NCBI RefSeq assembly: GCF_007827975.1
Contig: NZ_VITT01000034.1
Direction: 5' to 3' (one strand)
Source of the DNA: Nitrospirillum viridazoti
GTDB taxonomy: Bacteria; Pseudomonadota; Alphaproteobacteria; Azospirillales; Azospirillaceae
DNA length: 64,000 nucleotides
Positions 24,590-33,288 of this stretch are shown here, in pieces. The notes under the pieces are model-generated. The model saw only the letters and a program-made list of their open reading frames with translations. It had not been told where the DNA came from and did not search any database. A program made the position numbers and the translations under genes. Position 1 is the stretch's first letter, and each line of letters begins with the position of its first letter.

Positions 24590-26421
24590 GGATGGCCCCC
24601 ATCAGCCGGCTGGGGCTGCGCAGGGGCGCCCCCCTCGGTCGGCACCGGCTCCGCCGGCTTGGCATCCTCAGGCTTGGACGCCTCGCCCTTGCCGGCGTCG
24701 GAGGACGGAGCGGGCGCGCTTTCGGCCGGTCGTTCCTTAGGAGGCGGCAGGCCGGCCTGCACGTCGCTGACGGCGCGGCGCGAGAGCCGGTTCATGGCAT
24801 CATCGGCGCTCAGCCGCGCCTGGGCGTCGCGCAGCCAGGCCTGGACCTCGGGTGCGGCCGCCGGCGGGCCGGACAGGGCCGACATCTCCGCCACCGCCGT
24901 GCCGATGTCGCCCCGGTCCAGCGCGGCGCCGGCGCGCGACACCACGGCGTCCGGCGCGTTGCCTTCGACGCGGCCATCCTTGCGGCGGATAGTGACCAGG
25001 GCCTTGATGTGGCCCCACAGCTGTTGCAGCCAGTCGGCCCCCTCCGGCAGCTGGGCCGCCTGCTGGCCGGCGGTGGCGGCGCGGTCGAAGCCCTCGCGCA
25101 GCGCCACGGGGCCGGCCAGTCCGGTAGCCTGGCTTTGCGCCAGCCGATCCAGCGCCTGGCGCAGGGCATAGTCCTCCGGCGCCAGGCTGCGCACCGCCGA
25201 CAGCTCCACCCCATAAGGCCGGCCGGACAATAGCGCCGCCTGCAGCTGGTTGGTCGCCACCAGCAGGGCCTGGCCGCGACCGGCGGCGGCGGTCTGCGCC
25301 GCCAGGCGGCCGCTCAATTCCTCCCGCTGCTGCGCCGACTGGGCCAGCGCCTGTTCCAGCGCCCGCTGCCGATCGGTCAGGCGGTTGAACTGGTCCGTCA
25401 TCTGCTCCAGCCGGGCGGCCAGGGCGGGATCCGGGGTCGCCGGAGCCGCGGTACCGTCGGTGCCCACGACCGGGGCGGCAGCCAGTTTGGCCTTCAGGTC
25501 GGCCACCTCCTGCTCCAGCGTCTGCTGGCGCTGGCCGGCAGCGTTCAGGCGGCGGGCCATCTCGGCCAAGGTCGCCTCCGTCCCCGCCTGCTCCGCTGAC
25601 TGCGCCGGCTGGGCGGGCCCCGATTGGCCGATCGGTAGGGCGGCGGGCAGGCCGGCGCGGCTCAGCCACGGGTCCAGGACGCCGGCGCGGTACAGCGACC
25701 AGCCGCCGGCGCCCAGCGCCGCCAGGGAGATCAACAGGGCAAGGGCCGACACGGCCCCCCCAGCCCGGCGTGGCGGCGGGGCGGCTGGCCGGGGCGCGTC
25801 GCGGCGGATGGCGTCAGGCTTGGGTGCCTCCCTGCGCGGGGCGTCCACCTGGGGCGGTTCCGCCTTGGGAGCGTCCGTCTTTGGCAATTCCATGCGGGGA
25901 CGATCCGCGCGGAAGGTCTCGCCCAGTGGCGGCGGGGGCGGCGGCGGGGAGGGCGGCACGGCGTCGTCCGGCCGGGCGCCCAGGCGATAGCTGCTGGCGG
26001 GGGCCGGCGTCTCCCTATCCAGAGAGGGCTGGTCGGCGAGCGGCGCGGGGCCAGGCGGCAGGGGACGATCGTCCGGCCCCGGCAGCGCGATGACTGCAGT
26101 GGCGGACAGGCTGGCGGGCGTCTCGGGCGCGCCCATCACGGCATCCAGGTCGGCGGCCTCCAGGACCAGCCCCAGGCGCGATGCCGCCGCCTCCAGGTCG
26201 GCACGGCGGTTGGGTGGGATATGACCGCGCTTTTTCCAGCCCTGGACCGTGGTCACGGGAATGCCCAGCTTGGCCGCCATGGGCCGGATGCCGCCGAACC
26301 GCTCGACGATGGCGTCCACCTGCGGATTGACGCCCGACTGGGCCAAACCGCCTTGTCCTATAGCAGGGGCGGGTCCCGTGCCGGGGGTGGGGGACGGGGC
26401 GTCCGAACCTTCACCGCTCAT
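24586..26421 (-). CDS. Mitofilin-like protein with N-terminal helix-turn-helix
   Basis: This 611-residue protein lies between hemD and hemY, where alphaproteobacteria encode the bacterial relative of mitofilin/Mic60. Residues about 35-95 form a DNA-binding-like segment (RPMAAKLGIPVTTVQGWKKRGHIP), of the kind found in carph-isopro or YdaS-type helix-turn-helix domains. A proline-rich region (about 100-215), one membrane helix near 222-242, a long coiled coil (about 280-375) and a C-terminal mitofilin-like helical domain follow. The mitofilin family bends membranes. The helix-turn-helix before it is unusual for a membrane protein but appears in one frame. It overlaps hemY by four bases. Confidence 0.75.
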   Translation of the reverse strand: MSGEGSDAPSPTPGTGPAPAIGQGGLAQSGVNPQVDAIVERFGGIRPMAAKLGIPVTTVQGWKKRGHIPPNRRADLEAAASRLGLVLEAADLDAVMGAPETPASLSATAVIALPGPDDRPLPPGPAPLADQPSLDRETPAPASSYRLGARPDDAVPPSPPPPPPPLGETFRADRPRMELPKTDAPKAEPPQVDAPRREAPKPDAIRRDAPRPAAPPPRRAGGAVSALALLISLAALGAGGWSLYRAGVLDPWLSRAGLPAALPIGQSGPAQPAQSAEQAGTEATLAEMARRLNAAGQRQQTLEQEVADLKAKLAAAPVVGTDGTAAPATPDPALAARLEQMTDQFNRLTDRQRALEQALAQSAQQREELSGRLAAQTAAAGRGQALLVATNQLQAALLSGRPYGVELSAVRSLAPEDYALRQALDRLAQSQATGLAGPVALREGFDRAATAGQQAAQLPEGADWLQQLWGHIKALVTIRRKDGRVEGNAPDAVVSRAGAALDRGDIGTAVAEMSALSGPPAAAPEVQAWLRDAQARLSADDAMNRLSRRAVSDVQAGLPPPKERPAESAPAPSSDAGKGEASKPEDAKPAEPVPTEGGAPAQPQPADGGHP

Positions 26422-26438
26422 ACGGCGATCCTTTCATC

Positions 26439-27164
26439 CTAAAAAACGCGTCCAGGCCCGTCGGGCGCCAGGGCCAGCAGGTCCAACAGGGCGGCCTGGT
26501 TGGGATGGGCGGCCACGGCCACATGGCGGAATAGGGGGGCATCCCCCAGGGCGCCCGCCACCGCCGGGCTGAGGCACAGGGCTGAAACGGCACCCAGATC
26601 GGCGCCGCCCTGTACCGCAAGGTTAACAAACGTACGTGCCGACCGGGGAGAAAAAAGCAGCACATGGTCAACCGCGCCGGCCACCAACGCGTCGCGGACG
26701 CCGGGTAGCAGGGTGTCCGCCGCCACCGCGCGGTAGAGAACCAGGCGCCGGGCGGTGAAACCCTGGGCCGCCAAGGCGCCGGCGGGATCGCCCGCCACGT
26801 CGGCTCCCGCAGCGTGCAGCAGCAGACCCGCGTGGGGCCGGGTTTCAGCCGCCACCAGGCGAACCAGATCGTCCGCGTCACCGGCGGCGGACCGCACGGT
26901 GTTGAAACCCAGTTCGCGCGCCGCGGCGGCGGTGCGGTCGCCCACTGCGTACAGGGGCCACGTACGGGGCGCGCCCTGCCGGGCCAGGGCCCGTACGCCG
27001 TTGACGCTGGTGATCAGCACGGCCTGCACATGCGGCGGCAGGGCAACGTCCATGTCCTCCACCGTAAGCAGCGGGTCGATCAGGACGTCGTGGCCCAGGG
27101 CCGCCACGGCCGCCGCCGTGCGGTCGGCCTCCGGCTGGGGGCGGGTGATGAGGACGGTGGCCAT
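26439..27164 (-). CDS. hemD: Uroporphyrinogen-III synthase
   Basis: This 241-residue enzyme closes linear hydroxymethylbilane into uroporphyrinogen III with inversion of ring D. The fold is two similar half-domains. Characteristic segments are VLITRPQPEADRTAAAVAALGH at the start, LITSVNGVRALA, YAVGDRTAAAARELGF and VLLFSPRSARTFVNL. The sequence is weakly conserved across the family, but motif placement and position directly after hemC leave little doubt. It sits 21 bases after hemC and 17 before the mitofilin-like gene, in the same operon. Confidence 0.93.
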   Translation of the reverse strand: MATVLITRPQPEADRTAAAVAALGHDVLIDPLLTVEDMDVALPPHVQAVLITSVNGVRALARQGAPRTWPLYAVGDRTAAAARELGFNTVRSAAGDADDLVRLVAAETRPHAGLLLHAAGADVAGDPAGALAAQGFTARRLVLYRAVAADTLLPGVRDALVAGAVDHVLLFSPRSARTFVNLAVQGGADLGAVSALCLSPAVAGALGDAPLFRHVAVAAHPNQAALLDLLALAPDGPGRVF

Positions 27165-27185
27165 GGGTGCCGCCCCGTCCCGCCG

Positions 27186-28163
27186 TCAGGACGCGGTGAA
27201 GATGCCGGGCGGCAGGCGGCCCTTCAGCTCGGCACCCGCGTCTAGGCCGGCGGCCCGCGCATCGCTGGCAATGAAGCGGCGGCTGGTGGTGACGATGGTG
27301 CGGCCGTCGGGGCTGAGCGCCATGGCCTCCATATCCATGCTGCCGTCGGCCAGCACCCGCGCCAGCGCGGCGATGGGGGTGCGGCAGGAGCCATCCAGGG
27401 CCGTCAGCACCCCCCGCTCTGCCGTCACGCGCAGGGCGGTGTCGGCGCAGTTCAGCGGAGCGAGCAGGCGGTTGGTCGCGGCGTCGGCGATGCGGGCCTC
27501 GATGCCGATGGCGCCTTGGGCCACGGCGGGCAGCATCACGTCCGCCTCCAGCACCGCCGTCACCTTGTCGGCCAAGTCCAGGCGGCGCAGGCCGGCCATG
27601 GCCAAAAGGGTTGCGTCCACCTCGCCCTCCGCCAGCTTGCGCAGGCGGGTCTGCACATTACCGCGCAGGGGCACCACGGTCAGGTCCGGGCGGCGGGCCA
27701 GCACCTGCGCCTGGCGCCGCAGGCTGGCGGTGCCGACGACGGCGCCGGCGGGAAGTTCCATCAGCGTGGCGCCGTCGCGGCTGAACCAGGCATCACGTGG
27801 ATCCTCGCGTGGCAGCAGGCAGGTGATATCCAACCCCTCCGGCAGCACCGTGGGCACGTCCTTCATGGAGTGGACGGCCAGGTCGATCTCCCCCGCCAGC
27901 AGGGCGTCCTCGATCTCCTTGGTGAACAGGCCCTTGCCGCCAGCCTCCGCCAGGGTGCGGTCCAGGATCCGGTCGCCCGTCGTCTTGATGACGACGATCT
28001 CGATGGCGCCCGGCACGGCAAGGTGGGGATGGGCCACCCCCAGCCGGTCGCGCGTCTCATGCGCCTGGGCCAGGGCCAGGGGGCTGCCCCTTGTTCCGAT
28101 ACGCAGGGGCGTGCCGATGCGGAGGGGAGCCTGTGGAGTATGGGAGGGCGTCGCGGTCGTCAT
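27186..28163 (-). CDS. hemC: Hydroxymethylbilane synthase (porphobilinogen deaminase)
   Basis: This 325-residue enzyme polymerises four porphobilinogens into hydroxymethylbilane for haem, cobalamin and, where present, chlorophyll. The start of the domain is RIGTRGSPLALAQA. DLAVHSMKDVPT, LPREDPRDAWFSRDG and GAIGIEAR follow, and the dipyrromethane-cofactor Cys lies in DGSCRTPIAA. The length is near the usual 310-320. The ATG at 28163 is used; a 68-residue upstream extension in frame has no conservation and enters the tsaD promoter region. It is divergent from tsaD. Confidence 0.95.
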   Translation of the reverse strand: MTTATPSHTPQAPLRIGTPLRIGTRGSPLALAQAHETRDRLGVAHPHLAVPGAIEIVVIKTTGDRILDRTLAEAGGKGLFTKEIEDALLAGEIDLAVHSMKDVPTVLPEGLDITCLLPREDPRDAWFSRDGATLMELPAGAVVGTASLRRQAQVLARRPDLTVVPLRGNVQTRLRKLAEGEVDATLLAMAGLRRLDLADKVTAVLEADVMLPAVAQGAIGIEARIADAATNRLLAPLNCADTALRVTAERGVLTALDGSCRTPIAALARVLADGSMDMEAMALSPDGRTIVTTSRRFIASDARAAGLDAGAELKGRLPPGIFTAS

Positions 28164-28287
28164 GCTTGCCTGTCTATCCCCCTTTGCGGTTGCGGGAAAG
28201 GGCCCGGTCGGTGACAACGGCGGAAATGATGCCGATTTGATATGGCTTAGGTCCGGCGCATGCCGGATGGCCCAAGGGTTTTGAGTG

Positions 28288-29358
28288 ATGATCGTCCTGG
28301 GTATCGAGACCAGTTGTGATGAAACCGCCTGCGCCATCGTCGATGACGCGCGGGGCATCCGCGCCAACGTCGTGCTGTCGCAGCTGGACGAGCACCGCCC
28401 CTATGGCGGCGTCGTGCCGGAGGTGGCGGCCCGCGCCCACCTGCATTACCTGGACGGCCTGATCCGGCAGGCGTTGGATGAGGCGCACCTGGATCTGGGC
28501 CAAGTGGACGCCATCGCCGCCACCGGCGGGCCCGGCCTGATCGGCGGGGTGATCGTCGGCGTCATGACGGCCAAGGCCATGGCGGCGGCGCGCGGCCTGC
28601 CCTTCGTCGCCGTGAACCACCTGGAAGGCCACGCCCTGACGGCGCGCCTGACCGATGACGTGCCCTTCCCCTACCTGCTGCTGCTGGTCTCCGGCGGGCA
28701 CTGCCAGTTGTTGGAGGTGGAGGGGGTGGGCCGCTACCGCCGCCTGGGCACCACCATCGACGACGCCGTGGGCGAGGCCTTCGACAAAACCGCCAAGCTG
28801 CTGGGCCTGGGCTATCCGGGCGGCCCGCTGCTGGAAAAGGCGGCCGCCCGCGCCACCAATCCCGGCCGGTTCGAGTTGCCGGCCCCGATGAAGGGGCGGC
28901 CGGACTGCGACTTCTCCTTCTCCGGCCTCAAGACCGCCGTGCGCCGGCATGTGGAACAGCTGGGCACACCGACCGAGGCCGACGTGGCGGATCTCGCCGC
29001 CGCCTTCCACCATGCCGTGGGGCAGTCGCTGCTGGACCGTTGCGATCGGGCCATCAAGGCCTTCAAGAGCCGGCATCCCACCAATGAACAAGGAGGGGGC
29101 AGGCACCTGGTGGTGGCCGGCGGTGTCGCCGCCAACAAATACCTGCGCGAGCAGTTGGCCAAGCTGGCGGCCAAGCGCAGCCTGACCTTCACCGCCCCGC
29201 CCCTGGCCCTGTGCACCGACAACGCCGCCATGATCGCCTGGGCGGGGCTGGAGCGCTTCCGCCTGGGCCAGACCGATGGCCTGGACTTCGCCCCCCGCCC
29301 TCGCTGGCCGCTGGACCCGACCGCGAAGCCGATGAAGTTCGCGGGGGCTAAGGCGTAA
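28288..29358 (+). CDS. tsaD: tRNA N6-threonylcarbamoyladenosine transferase TsaD
   Basis: This 356-residue ASKHA-fold enzyme transfers the threonylcarbamoyl group to A37 of ANN-decoding tRNAs, acting with TsaB and TsaE. It shows GIETSCDETACAIV at the start, the metal-binding HLEGHALTA (His-x3-His), the LLLVSGGHCQL strand and VAGGVAANKYLREQL with the phosphate loop. CTDNAAMIAWAG carries the third metal ligand. GTG at 28285 directly precedes the ATG used here. The gene is convergent with the amidohydrolase; an exact 12-bp hairpin follows. Length and motifs are complete. Confidence 0.96.
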   Translation: MIVLGIETSCDETACAIVDDARGIRANVVLSQLDEHRPYGGVVPEVAARAHLHYLDGLIRQALDEAHLDLGQVDAIAATGGPGLIGGVIVGVMTAKAMAAARGLPFVAVNHLEGHALTARLTDDVPFPYLLLLVSGGHCQLLEVEGVGRYRRLGTTIDDAVGEAFDKTAKLLGLGYPGGPLLEKAAARATNPGRFELPAPMKGRPDCDFSFSGLKTAVRRHVEQLGTPTEADVADLAAAFHHAVGQSLLDRCDRAIKAFKSRHPTNEQGGGRHLVVAGGVAANKYLREQLAKLAAKRSLTFTAPPLALCTDNAAMIAWAGLERFRLGQTDGLDFAPRPRWPLDPTAKPMKFAGAKA

Positions 29359-29411
29359 TTCGCTTTCCTGACGCTCCCGGGAAACCTCCGGCGGCCCCGG
29401 TGTAAAGGGGG

Positions 29412-29462
29412 GCGCAAGCGAGGAAGCCAAGCCAGCGGACGCTGGCGCCGGCGATTGAGGGG
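29412..29462 (+). repeat. Dispersed REP-like repeat, copy B
   Basis: It contains GCGAGGAAGCCAAGC, a palindromic CCAGCGGACGCTGG centre, then CGCCGGCG and TTGAGG, matching copies A, C and D in order while differing in the centre. The compensated centre (CCAGC paired with GCTGG) keeps a stem-loop. It lies between tsaD and its terminator hairpin. Confidence 0.68.
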
Positions 29463-29488
29463 CCGCCAAGCATCCCTGCTTGGCGGCC
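29461..29488. terminator. Exact 12-bp hairpin, bidirectional terminator
   Basis: GGCCGCCAAGCA (29461-29472) and TGCTTGGCGGCC (29477-29488) are perfect complements with a TCCC loop. The hairpin lies between convergent tsaD and the amidohydrolase gene and is well placed to end both transcripts. No strong T-tract follows. Confidence 0.7.
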
Positions 29489-29494
29489 AACTGC

Positions 29495-30877
29495 TCAATG
29501 CGCGGTGCTGGTGAACACCTGTTCCGCCCCGCCCTTCTTGAAGACGACGCCGCCCTTCATTACGAAGTCGACCTTGCCCATCAGGGTGATGTCCTTGGTC
29601 GGGTCGCCGGGAACGGCGACGATGTCGGCGTACTTGCCGGCGGCGACGCTGCCGATGTCCTTATCCTTCTTCAGCAGGGTCGCGGCGTTGATGGTGGCCA
29701 TCTGCAGGGCGTACATCGCCGGCATGCCCACCTGGACCAGCAGCGGGAAGTCCTTCCAGTTGTCGCCGTGCGGGAAGACGCCGGCGTCGGTGCCGTAGGC
29801 GAACTTGACCCCGGCCTTGTAGGCGTCGCCCACCGTCTTCATCAGCTGCGGCCCCACCAGCAGGGCCTTGGCCTGCACCGCCGGCGGATAGGCGTGGGGG
29901 TTGCCCTTGGCCTTCTCCGTCACATAGGTGCCGGTATAGATGGTGGGCACGTAGTAGGTGCCGTGCTCCTTCATCAGCTTCATGTCCTGGGCGTCCATGA
30001 AGGTGCCGTGCTCGATGCTGTCGGCGCCGGCGACGACGGCGCGGCGGATGCCCTCCGCCCCGTGGGCGTGGACGCCGACGATGTAGCCGTACTCATGCGC
30101 CGCGGCGACCAGGGCCTTGGTCTCCTCCTCCGTCAGCTGGCTGTTGTCGACGCTGCCCGACAGGTCCAGCACGCCGCCGGTGGTCATGATCTTGATGGTG
30201 TCGACGTTCTGTTTGTAATGCTCGCGCACTGCCTTCCAGGCGTCGGCCGTGCCGTTGATGATGCTGTCGTGTGCGCCGACGTCGGGCTGCAGGTCCATGC
30301 GCAGGCCATCGCCGTCGTCGGCATGACCGCCGGTGGAGCCGATGGCGGGGCCGGCGGTCAGGATGCGCGGGCCGGCCACCCAGCCCTTGTTGATCTGATC
30401 GCGCAGGGCCACCGTCTCATAATGGCTGTCACCCAGGTTGCGCACGGTGGTGAAGCCGCCCAGCAGGGTGCGCTTGGCCCACACCGTGCTGCGCACCACC
30501 CAGTCGGCAAGGTTGAAGTGCAGCATGTCGCTGTAGACGGTGGGGGTGAATTCGTTGCTGAGATGGACATGGGCGTCGATCAGGCCGGGCAGGCAGGTCT
30601 CCCCCGCCAGCTCAACCACCTCGGCCTCCGGCCGGGTGACATAGCCGGATACCACCTCGGTGACGCGGTCGCCCTGGATAACCACGCTGCTCTGGCCCAG
30701 CATCTTGCCGGCCACCGAATCAAGCAACGCCGGGCAATGCAGCACCACCGGCTTGGCCGCCGGGGCCGCGTCCTGCGCCTGAGCACCTAACGGCGCCAGT
30801 GCGCAACCGGCCAGCAGGGCAAAGGAATAGGCGGCGCGGCGGGCGCGGCCCGCCGTCGTCATCGTACCAACAGCCAT
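29495..30877 (-). CDS. Secreted metal-dependent amidohydrolase (imidazolonepropionase-like)
   Basis: This 460-residue protein has a signal peptide (residues 1-35, ending GAQAQ-DA) and an amidohydrolase TIM-barrel. The first metal ligands are in LIDAHVHLSNE, the carbamylated Lys is probably in DTIKIMTTGG, and further His residues lie in VGVHAHG and SIEHGTF. The final Asp is in YGTDAGVFPHG. Relatives are periplasmic prolidase-like or organic-ester hydrolases (Sgx9260-type Xaa-Pro dipeptidases). AAGGGG eight bases before the ATG at 30877 supports that start. Substrate is unknown; the export signal suggests peptide or lactam scavenging. Confidence 0.85.
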   Translation of the reverse strand: MAVGTMTTAGRARRAAYSFALLAGCALAPLGAQAQDAAPAAKPVVLHCPALLDSVAGKMLGQSSVVIQGDRVTEVVSGYVTRPEAEVVELAGETCLPGLIDAHVHLSNEFTPTVYSDMLHFNLADWVVRSTVWAKRTLLGGFTTVRNLGDSHYETVALRDQINKGWVAGPRILTAGPAIGSTGGHADDGDGLRMDLQPDVGAHDSIINGTADAWKAVREHYKQNVDTIKIMTTGGVLDLSGSVDNSQLTEEETKALVAAAHEYGYIVGVHAHGAEGIRRAVVAGADSIEHGTFMDAQDMKLMKEHGTYYVPTIYTGTYVTEKAKGNPHAYPPAVQAKALLVGPQLMKTVGDAYKAGVKFAYGTDAGVFPHGDNWKDFPLLVQVGMPAMYALQMATINAATLLKKDKDIGSVAAGKYADIVAVPGDPTKDITLMGKVDFVMKGGVVFKKGGAEQVFTSTAH

Positions 30878-31055
30878 TTCGGCATCCCCTTATTCAGAAG
30901 CCATGTCCCTGTTTCGTCCGCCGGTTCACCGCCCGGTCGGCTGGGCGCCACGGTATCATCGCCTCGGCACCGCCGCCACCGGCCCATTGCGGAAGCCGGT
31001 CCATCCGGGGTAAGCCAAGGCCAGCAATCGCTTATAGCGTCCGGAGGGGATGGAA

Positions 31056-32048
31056 ATGCAGCGGATCGGTGTCATCGGGGCGGGCGCCTGGGGCACGGCG
31101 CTGGCCATGGCCGCCCGCCGGGCCGGGCGCGACGTGGTGTTGTGGGCGCGGGAGCCCGAGGTGGTGACCGCCATCAATGGCGGCCACGAGAACACCCCCT
31201 TCCTGGCCGGCGTGGCCCTGGACCCCGCCATCCGCGCCACCGGTGACCTGGCGGAGGCCGTGCGGGCCGACGCCGTGCTGCTGGTGACGCCGGCGCAGCA
31301 CATCCGCACCACGACGGCCAAGCTGAAGCCCCTGCTGGCCAGGGGCACGCCGGTGGTGCTGTGCGCCAAGGGCATCGAGATCGCCACCGGCAGCCTGATG
31401 ACCGAGGTGACGGCCGGCGAGTTGCCCGACACGCCGCTGGCCGTGCTGTCCGGCCCCACCTTCGCCGCCGAGGTGGCGCGGGGCCTGCCCACCGCCGTGA
31501 CGCTGGCCTGCCGCGACGCCGCCCTGGGCCAGGGCCTGGCCCAGGCCCTGGGCAGCCTGACGTTCCGTCCCTATGCCAGCGACGACCTGGTGGGGGCGGA
31601 GATCGGCGGGGCGGTGAAGAACGTGCTGGCCATCGCCTGTGGCATCGTCGCCGGCCGCGCCCTGGGCGACAACGCCCGCGCGGCCCTGATCACCCGCGGG
31701 CTGGCAGAGATCGCCCGCCTGGGCCAGTCGCTGGGCGCAAAGCCGGAAACCTTCATGGGCCTGTCCGGCCTGGGTGACCTGACGCTGACCTGCGGCAGCC
31801 TGCAGTCGCGCAACATGTCGCTGGGCCATGCCCTGGGCCAAGGCCAGCCCCTGGCCACCATCCTGGCCGGCCGCAATTCGGTGGCGGAGGGCGTCTACAC
31901 GGCGGAAGCCGTGGTGCGCCTCGCGGCCCGCCGGAGCGTGGACATGCCCATCTGCCAGGCGGTGGACGCTATCCTGAACCATGGCGCCGACGTCAACGCC
32001 ACCATCCAGTCCCTGTTGTCCCGCCCCCTCAAAACTGAGGGCGCATAA
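31056..32048 (+). CDS. gpsA: Glycerol-3-phosphate dehydrogenase [NAD(P)+]
   Basis: This 330-residue cytoplasmic enzyme reduces dihydroxyacetone phosphate to sn-glycerol 3-phosphate for phospholipid synthesis. The Rossmann motif is GVIGAGAWGTALA, and CAKGIEIATGS, VLSGPTFAAEVARGLPTAV and AEIGGAVKNVLAIACG (with the catalytic Lys in VKN) follow. The ATG at 31056 lies 6-7 bases after GGAGGGG. An ATG at 31050 is too close to the ribosome-binding site, which is why the shorter start is taken. It is followed by YciI 23 bases later. In alphaproteobacteria gpsA-yciI-EVE near tsaD is a recurrent order. Confidence 0.96.
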   Translation: MQRIGVIGAGAWGTALAMAARRAGRDVVLWAREPEVVTAINGGHENTPFLAGVALDPAIRATGDLAEAVRADAVLLVTPAQHIRTTTAKLKPLLARGTPVVLCAKGIEIATGSLMTEVTAGELPDTPLAVLSGPTFAAEVARGLPTAVTLACRDAALGQGLAQALGSLTFRPYASDDLVGAEIGGAVKNVLAIACGIVAGRALGDNARAALITRGLAEIARLGQSLGAKPETFMGLSGLGDLTLTCGSLQSRNMSLGHALGQGQPLATILAGRNSVAEGVYTAEAVVRLAARRSVDMPICQAVDAILNHGADVNATIQSLLSRPLKTEGA

Positions 32049-32071
32049 GCCCTTATCGGAGAGCCGTTCCC

Positions 32072-32356
32072 ATGCACTTCGCCATCACCTGCACCGACAA
32101 GCCCGGCAACTTGGACCTGCGCCTGGCCACCCGCCCTAAGCACCTGGAGTACCTGGACACCCAGGTGGCCCATATCGTCGTGGCCGGCCCCCTGCTGGAC
32201 GCCGAGGGCAAGAGCCCCGTGGGCAGCCTGTTGGTCGTGGATTTCCCCGACGAAGCCGCCGCCCAGGCCTTCGCCGCCGCCGATCCTTATGCCCAGGCCG
32301 GCCTTTTCGAATCCGTAACGATCCAGCCCTTCCGCGTCGTTTATCCGAAGGCTTGA
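32072..32356 (+). CDS. YciI family protein
   Basis: This 94-residue single-domain protein is of the YciI/dimeric alpha-beta-barrel fold. It has the family blocks FAITCTDKPG, VVAGPLLDAEGKSPVGSLLVVDF, and FAAADPYAQAGLFESVTIQPF. Family members bind small ligands and resemble muconolactone isomerase; no general reaction is known. CGGAGAG lies eight bases upstream of the ATG. It is probably co-transcribed with gpsA, 23 bases upstream, an arrangement common to many alphaproteobacteria. Confidence 0.9.
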   Translation: MHFAITCTDKPGNLDLRLATRPKHLEYLDTQVAHIVVAGPLLDAEGKSPVGSLLVVDFPDEAAAQAFAAADPYAQAGLFESVTIQPFRVVYPKA

Positions 32357-32463
32357 TTAGCGGCGACGCCACCGCCAGCTCAGTTTTTCCCTAGGCTGCG
32401 ACTGCCCGTTTACATAAAGGAGGGCCGCCGGAGATTTACGGGGAGCCGGAGGCGGCCTGGAAA

Positions 32464-32509
32464 TCGAGGATAAGCCAAGCGGCCGGATGGCCGCGCCCGG
32501 CGCTTGAGG
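32464..32509 (+). repeat. Dispersed REP-like repeat, copy C
   Basis: It contains CGAGGATAAGCCAAGC followed by GGCCGGATGGCCGCGCCCGG and CGCTTGAGG, nearly identical to the 3' part of copy A. It ends only 16 bases before the EVE gene ATG, so an mRNA hairpin here would be next to that gene's ribosome-binding site. Confidence 0.7.
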
Positions 32510-32525
32510 CAACAAGGAACCAAAC

Positions 32526-32939
32526 ATGCCCTACTGGCTGGTGAAGTCGGAACCCTTCAAGTATGCGTGGGACAAGTTCGTGGCGGACGGCCGTACCCAT
32601 TGGGACGGCGTGCGCAACTACCAGGCCGCCAACAACCTGAAGGCCATGAAGGTGGGCGACCGCGCCTTCTTCTATCACTCCAACGAGGGGCTGGAGATCG
32701 TGGGCATCGCCGAGGTGGTGCGCGAGGCCTATCCCGACCCGTCAGATGAAAGCGGCCGCTTCGTCATGGTGGATCTGAAACCGGTGATGCCGGTGAAGAC
32801 GCCCCTGACGCTGAAGGACATCAAGGCCGACCCCGAGCTGTCCAGCATGGCGCTGGTGCGCCAGTCGCGCCTGTCCGTCTGCCCCATCACGGATGCGGAG
32901 TGGAAGGGCGCCTGCCAACGCATGGGCGTCGATGCCTGA
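32526..32939 (+). CDS. EVE domain-containing protein
   Basis: This 137-residue EVE/PUA-like domain protein starts MPYWLVKSEP, with the family motif YWLVKSEP. WDGVRNYQAANNL (the substrate-pocket tryptophan and the N-Y-Q-A-x-N motif) and AFFYHSNEGLEIVGIAEV follow. EVE domains bind modified bases in DNA or RNA; this stand-alone form is widespread. The ribosome-binding site AAGGAA lies eight bases upstream. The last eight bases overlap the Rieske gene, so translation may be coupled. Confidence 0.92.
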   Translation: MPYWLVKSEPFKYAWDKFVADGRTHWDGVRNYQAANNLKAMKVGDRAFFYHSNEGLEIVGIAEVVREAYPDPSDESGRFVMVDLKPVMPVKTPLTLKDIKADPELSSMALVRQSRLSVCPITDAEWKGACQRMGVDA

Positions 32940-33288
32940 GGCGGCCACCCCTCTGGCCCCCTCTCCCCTGTGCCGCCTGGCCGATATCGCCGATGGCCAG
33001 GCGAAAGGGATCAACTGGGGCAGCGGCAGTGCGCGCGAGGAAATCCTGGTGGCGCGGCGGGGCGACCGGGCCTTCGCCTATCACAACCGCTGTCCCCATG
33101 TCGGCACCACCCTGGACTGGACGCCCGACCGGTTCATGAGCGCCGACGGCCGCCACCTGCAGTGCGCCACCCACGGCGCCCTGTTCCGGGTGGAGGACGG
33201 CCTGTGCATCCACGGCCCCTGCGCCGGCCGCAGCCTGACGCCGGTGCGCGTGCACGTCGAGGACGGCGCCGTCCATCTGGACGACTGA
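32932..33288 (+). CDS. Rieske [2Fe-2S] domain protein
   Basis: This 118-residue single-domain Rieske protein holds the iron-sulphur ligands CPHVGTTLDW (C-P-H) and CATHGALF (C-x2-H) with the expected spacing. The sequence ends GPCAGRSLTPVRV. It resembles the small ferredoxin-like Rieske components of dioxygenases or nitrite-reductase NirD-like proteins. The ATG at 32932 overlaps the EVE gene by eight bases. It is convergent with the LysR gene: their stop codons directly abut. Electron partner and substrate are unknown. Confidence 0.88.
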   Translation: MPEAATPLAPSPLCRLADIADGQAKGINWGSGSAREEILVARRGDRAFAYHNRCPHVGTTLDWTPDRFMSADGRHLQCATHGALFRVEDGLCIHGPCAGRSLTPVRVHVEDGAVHLDD

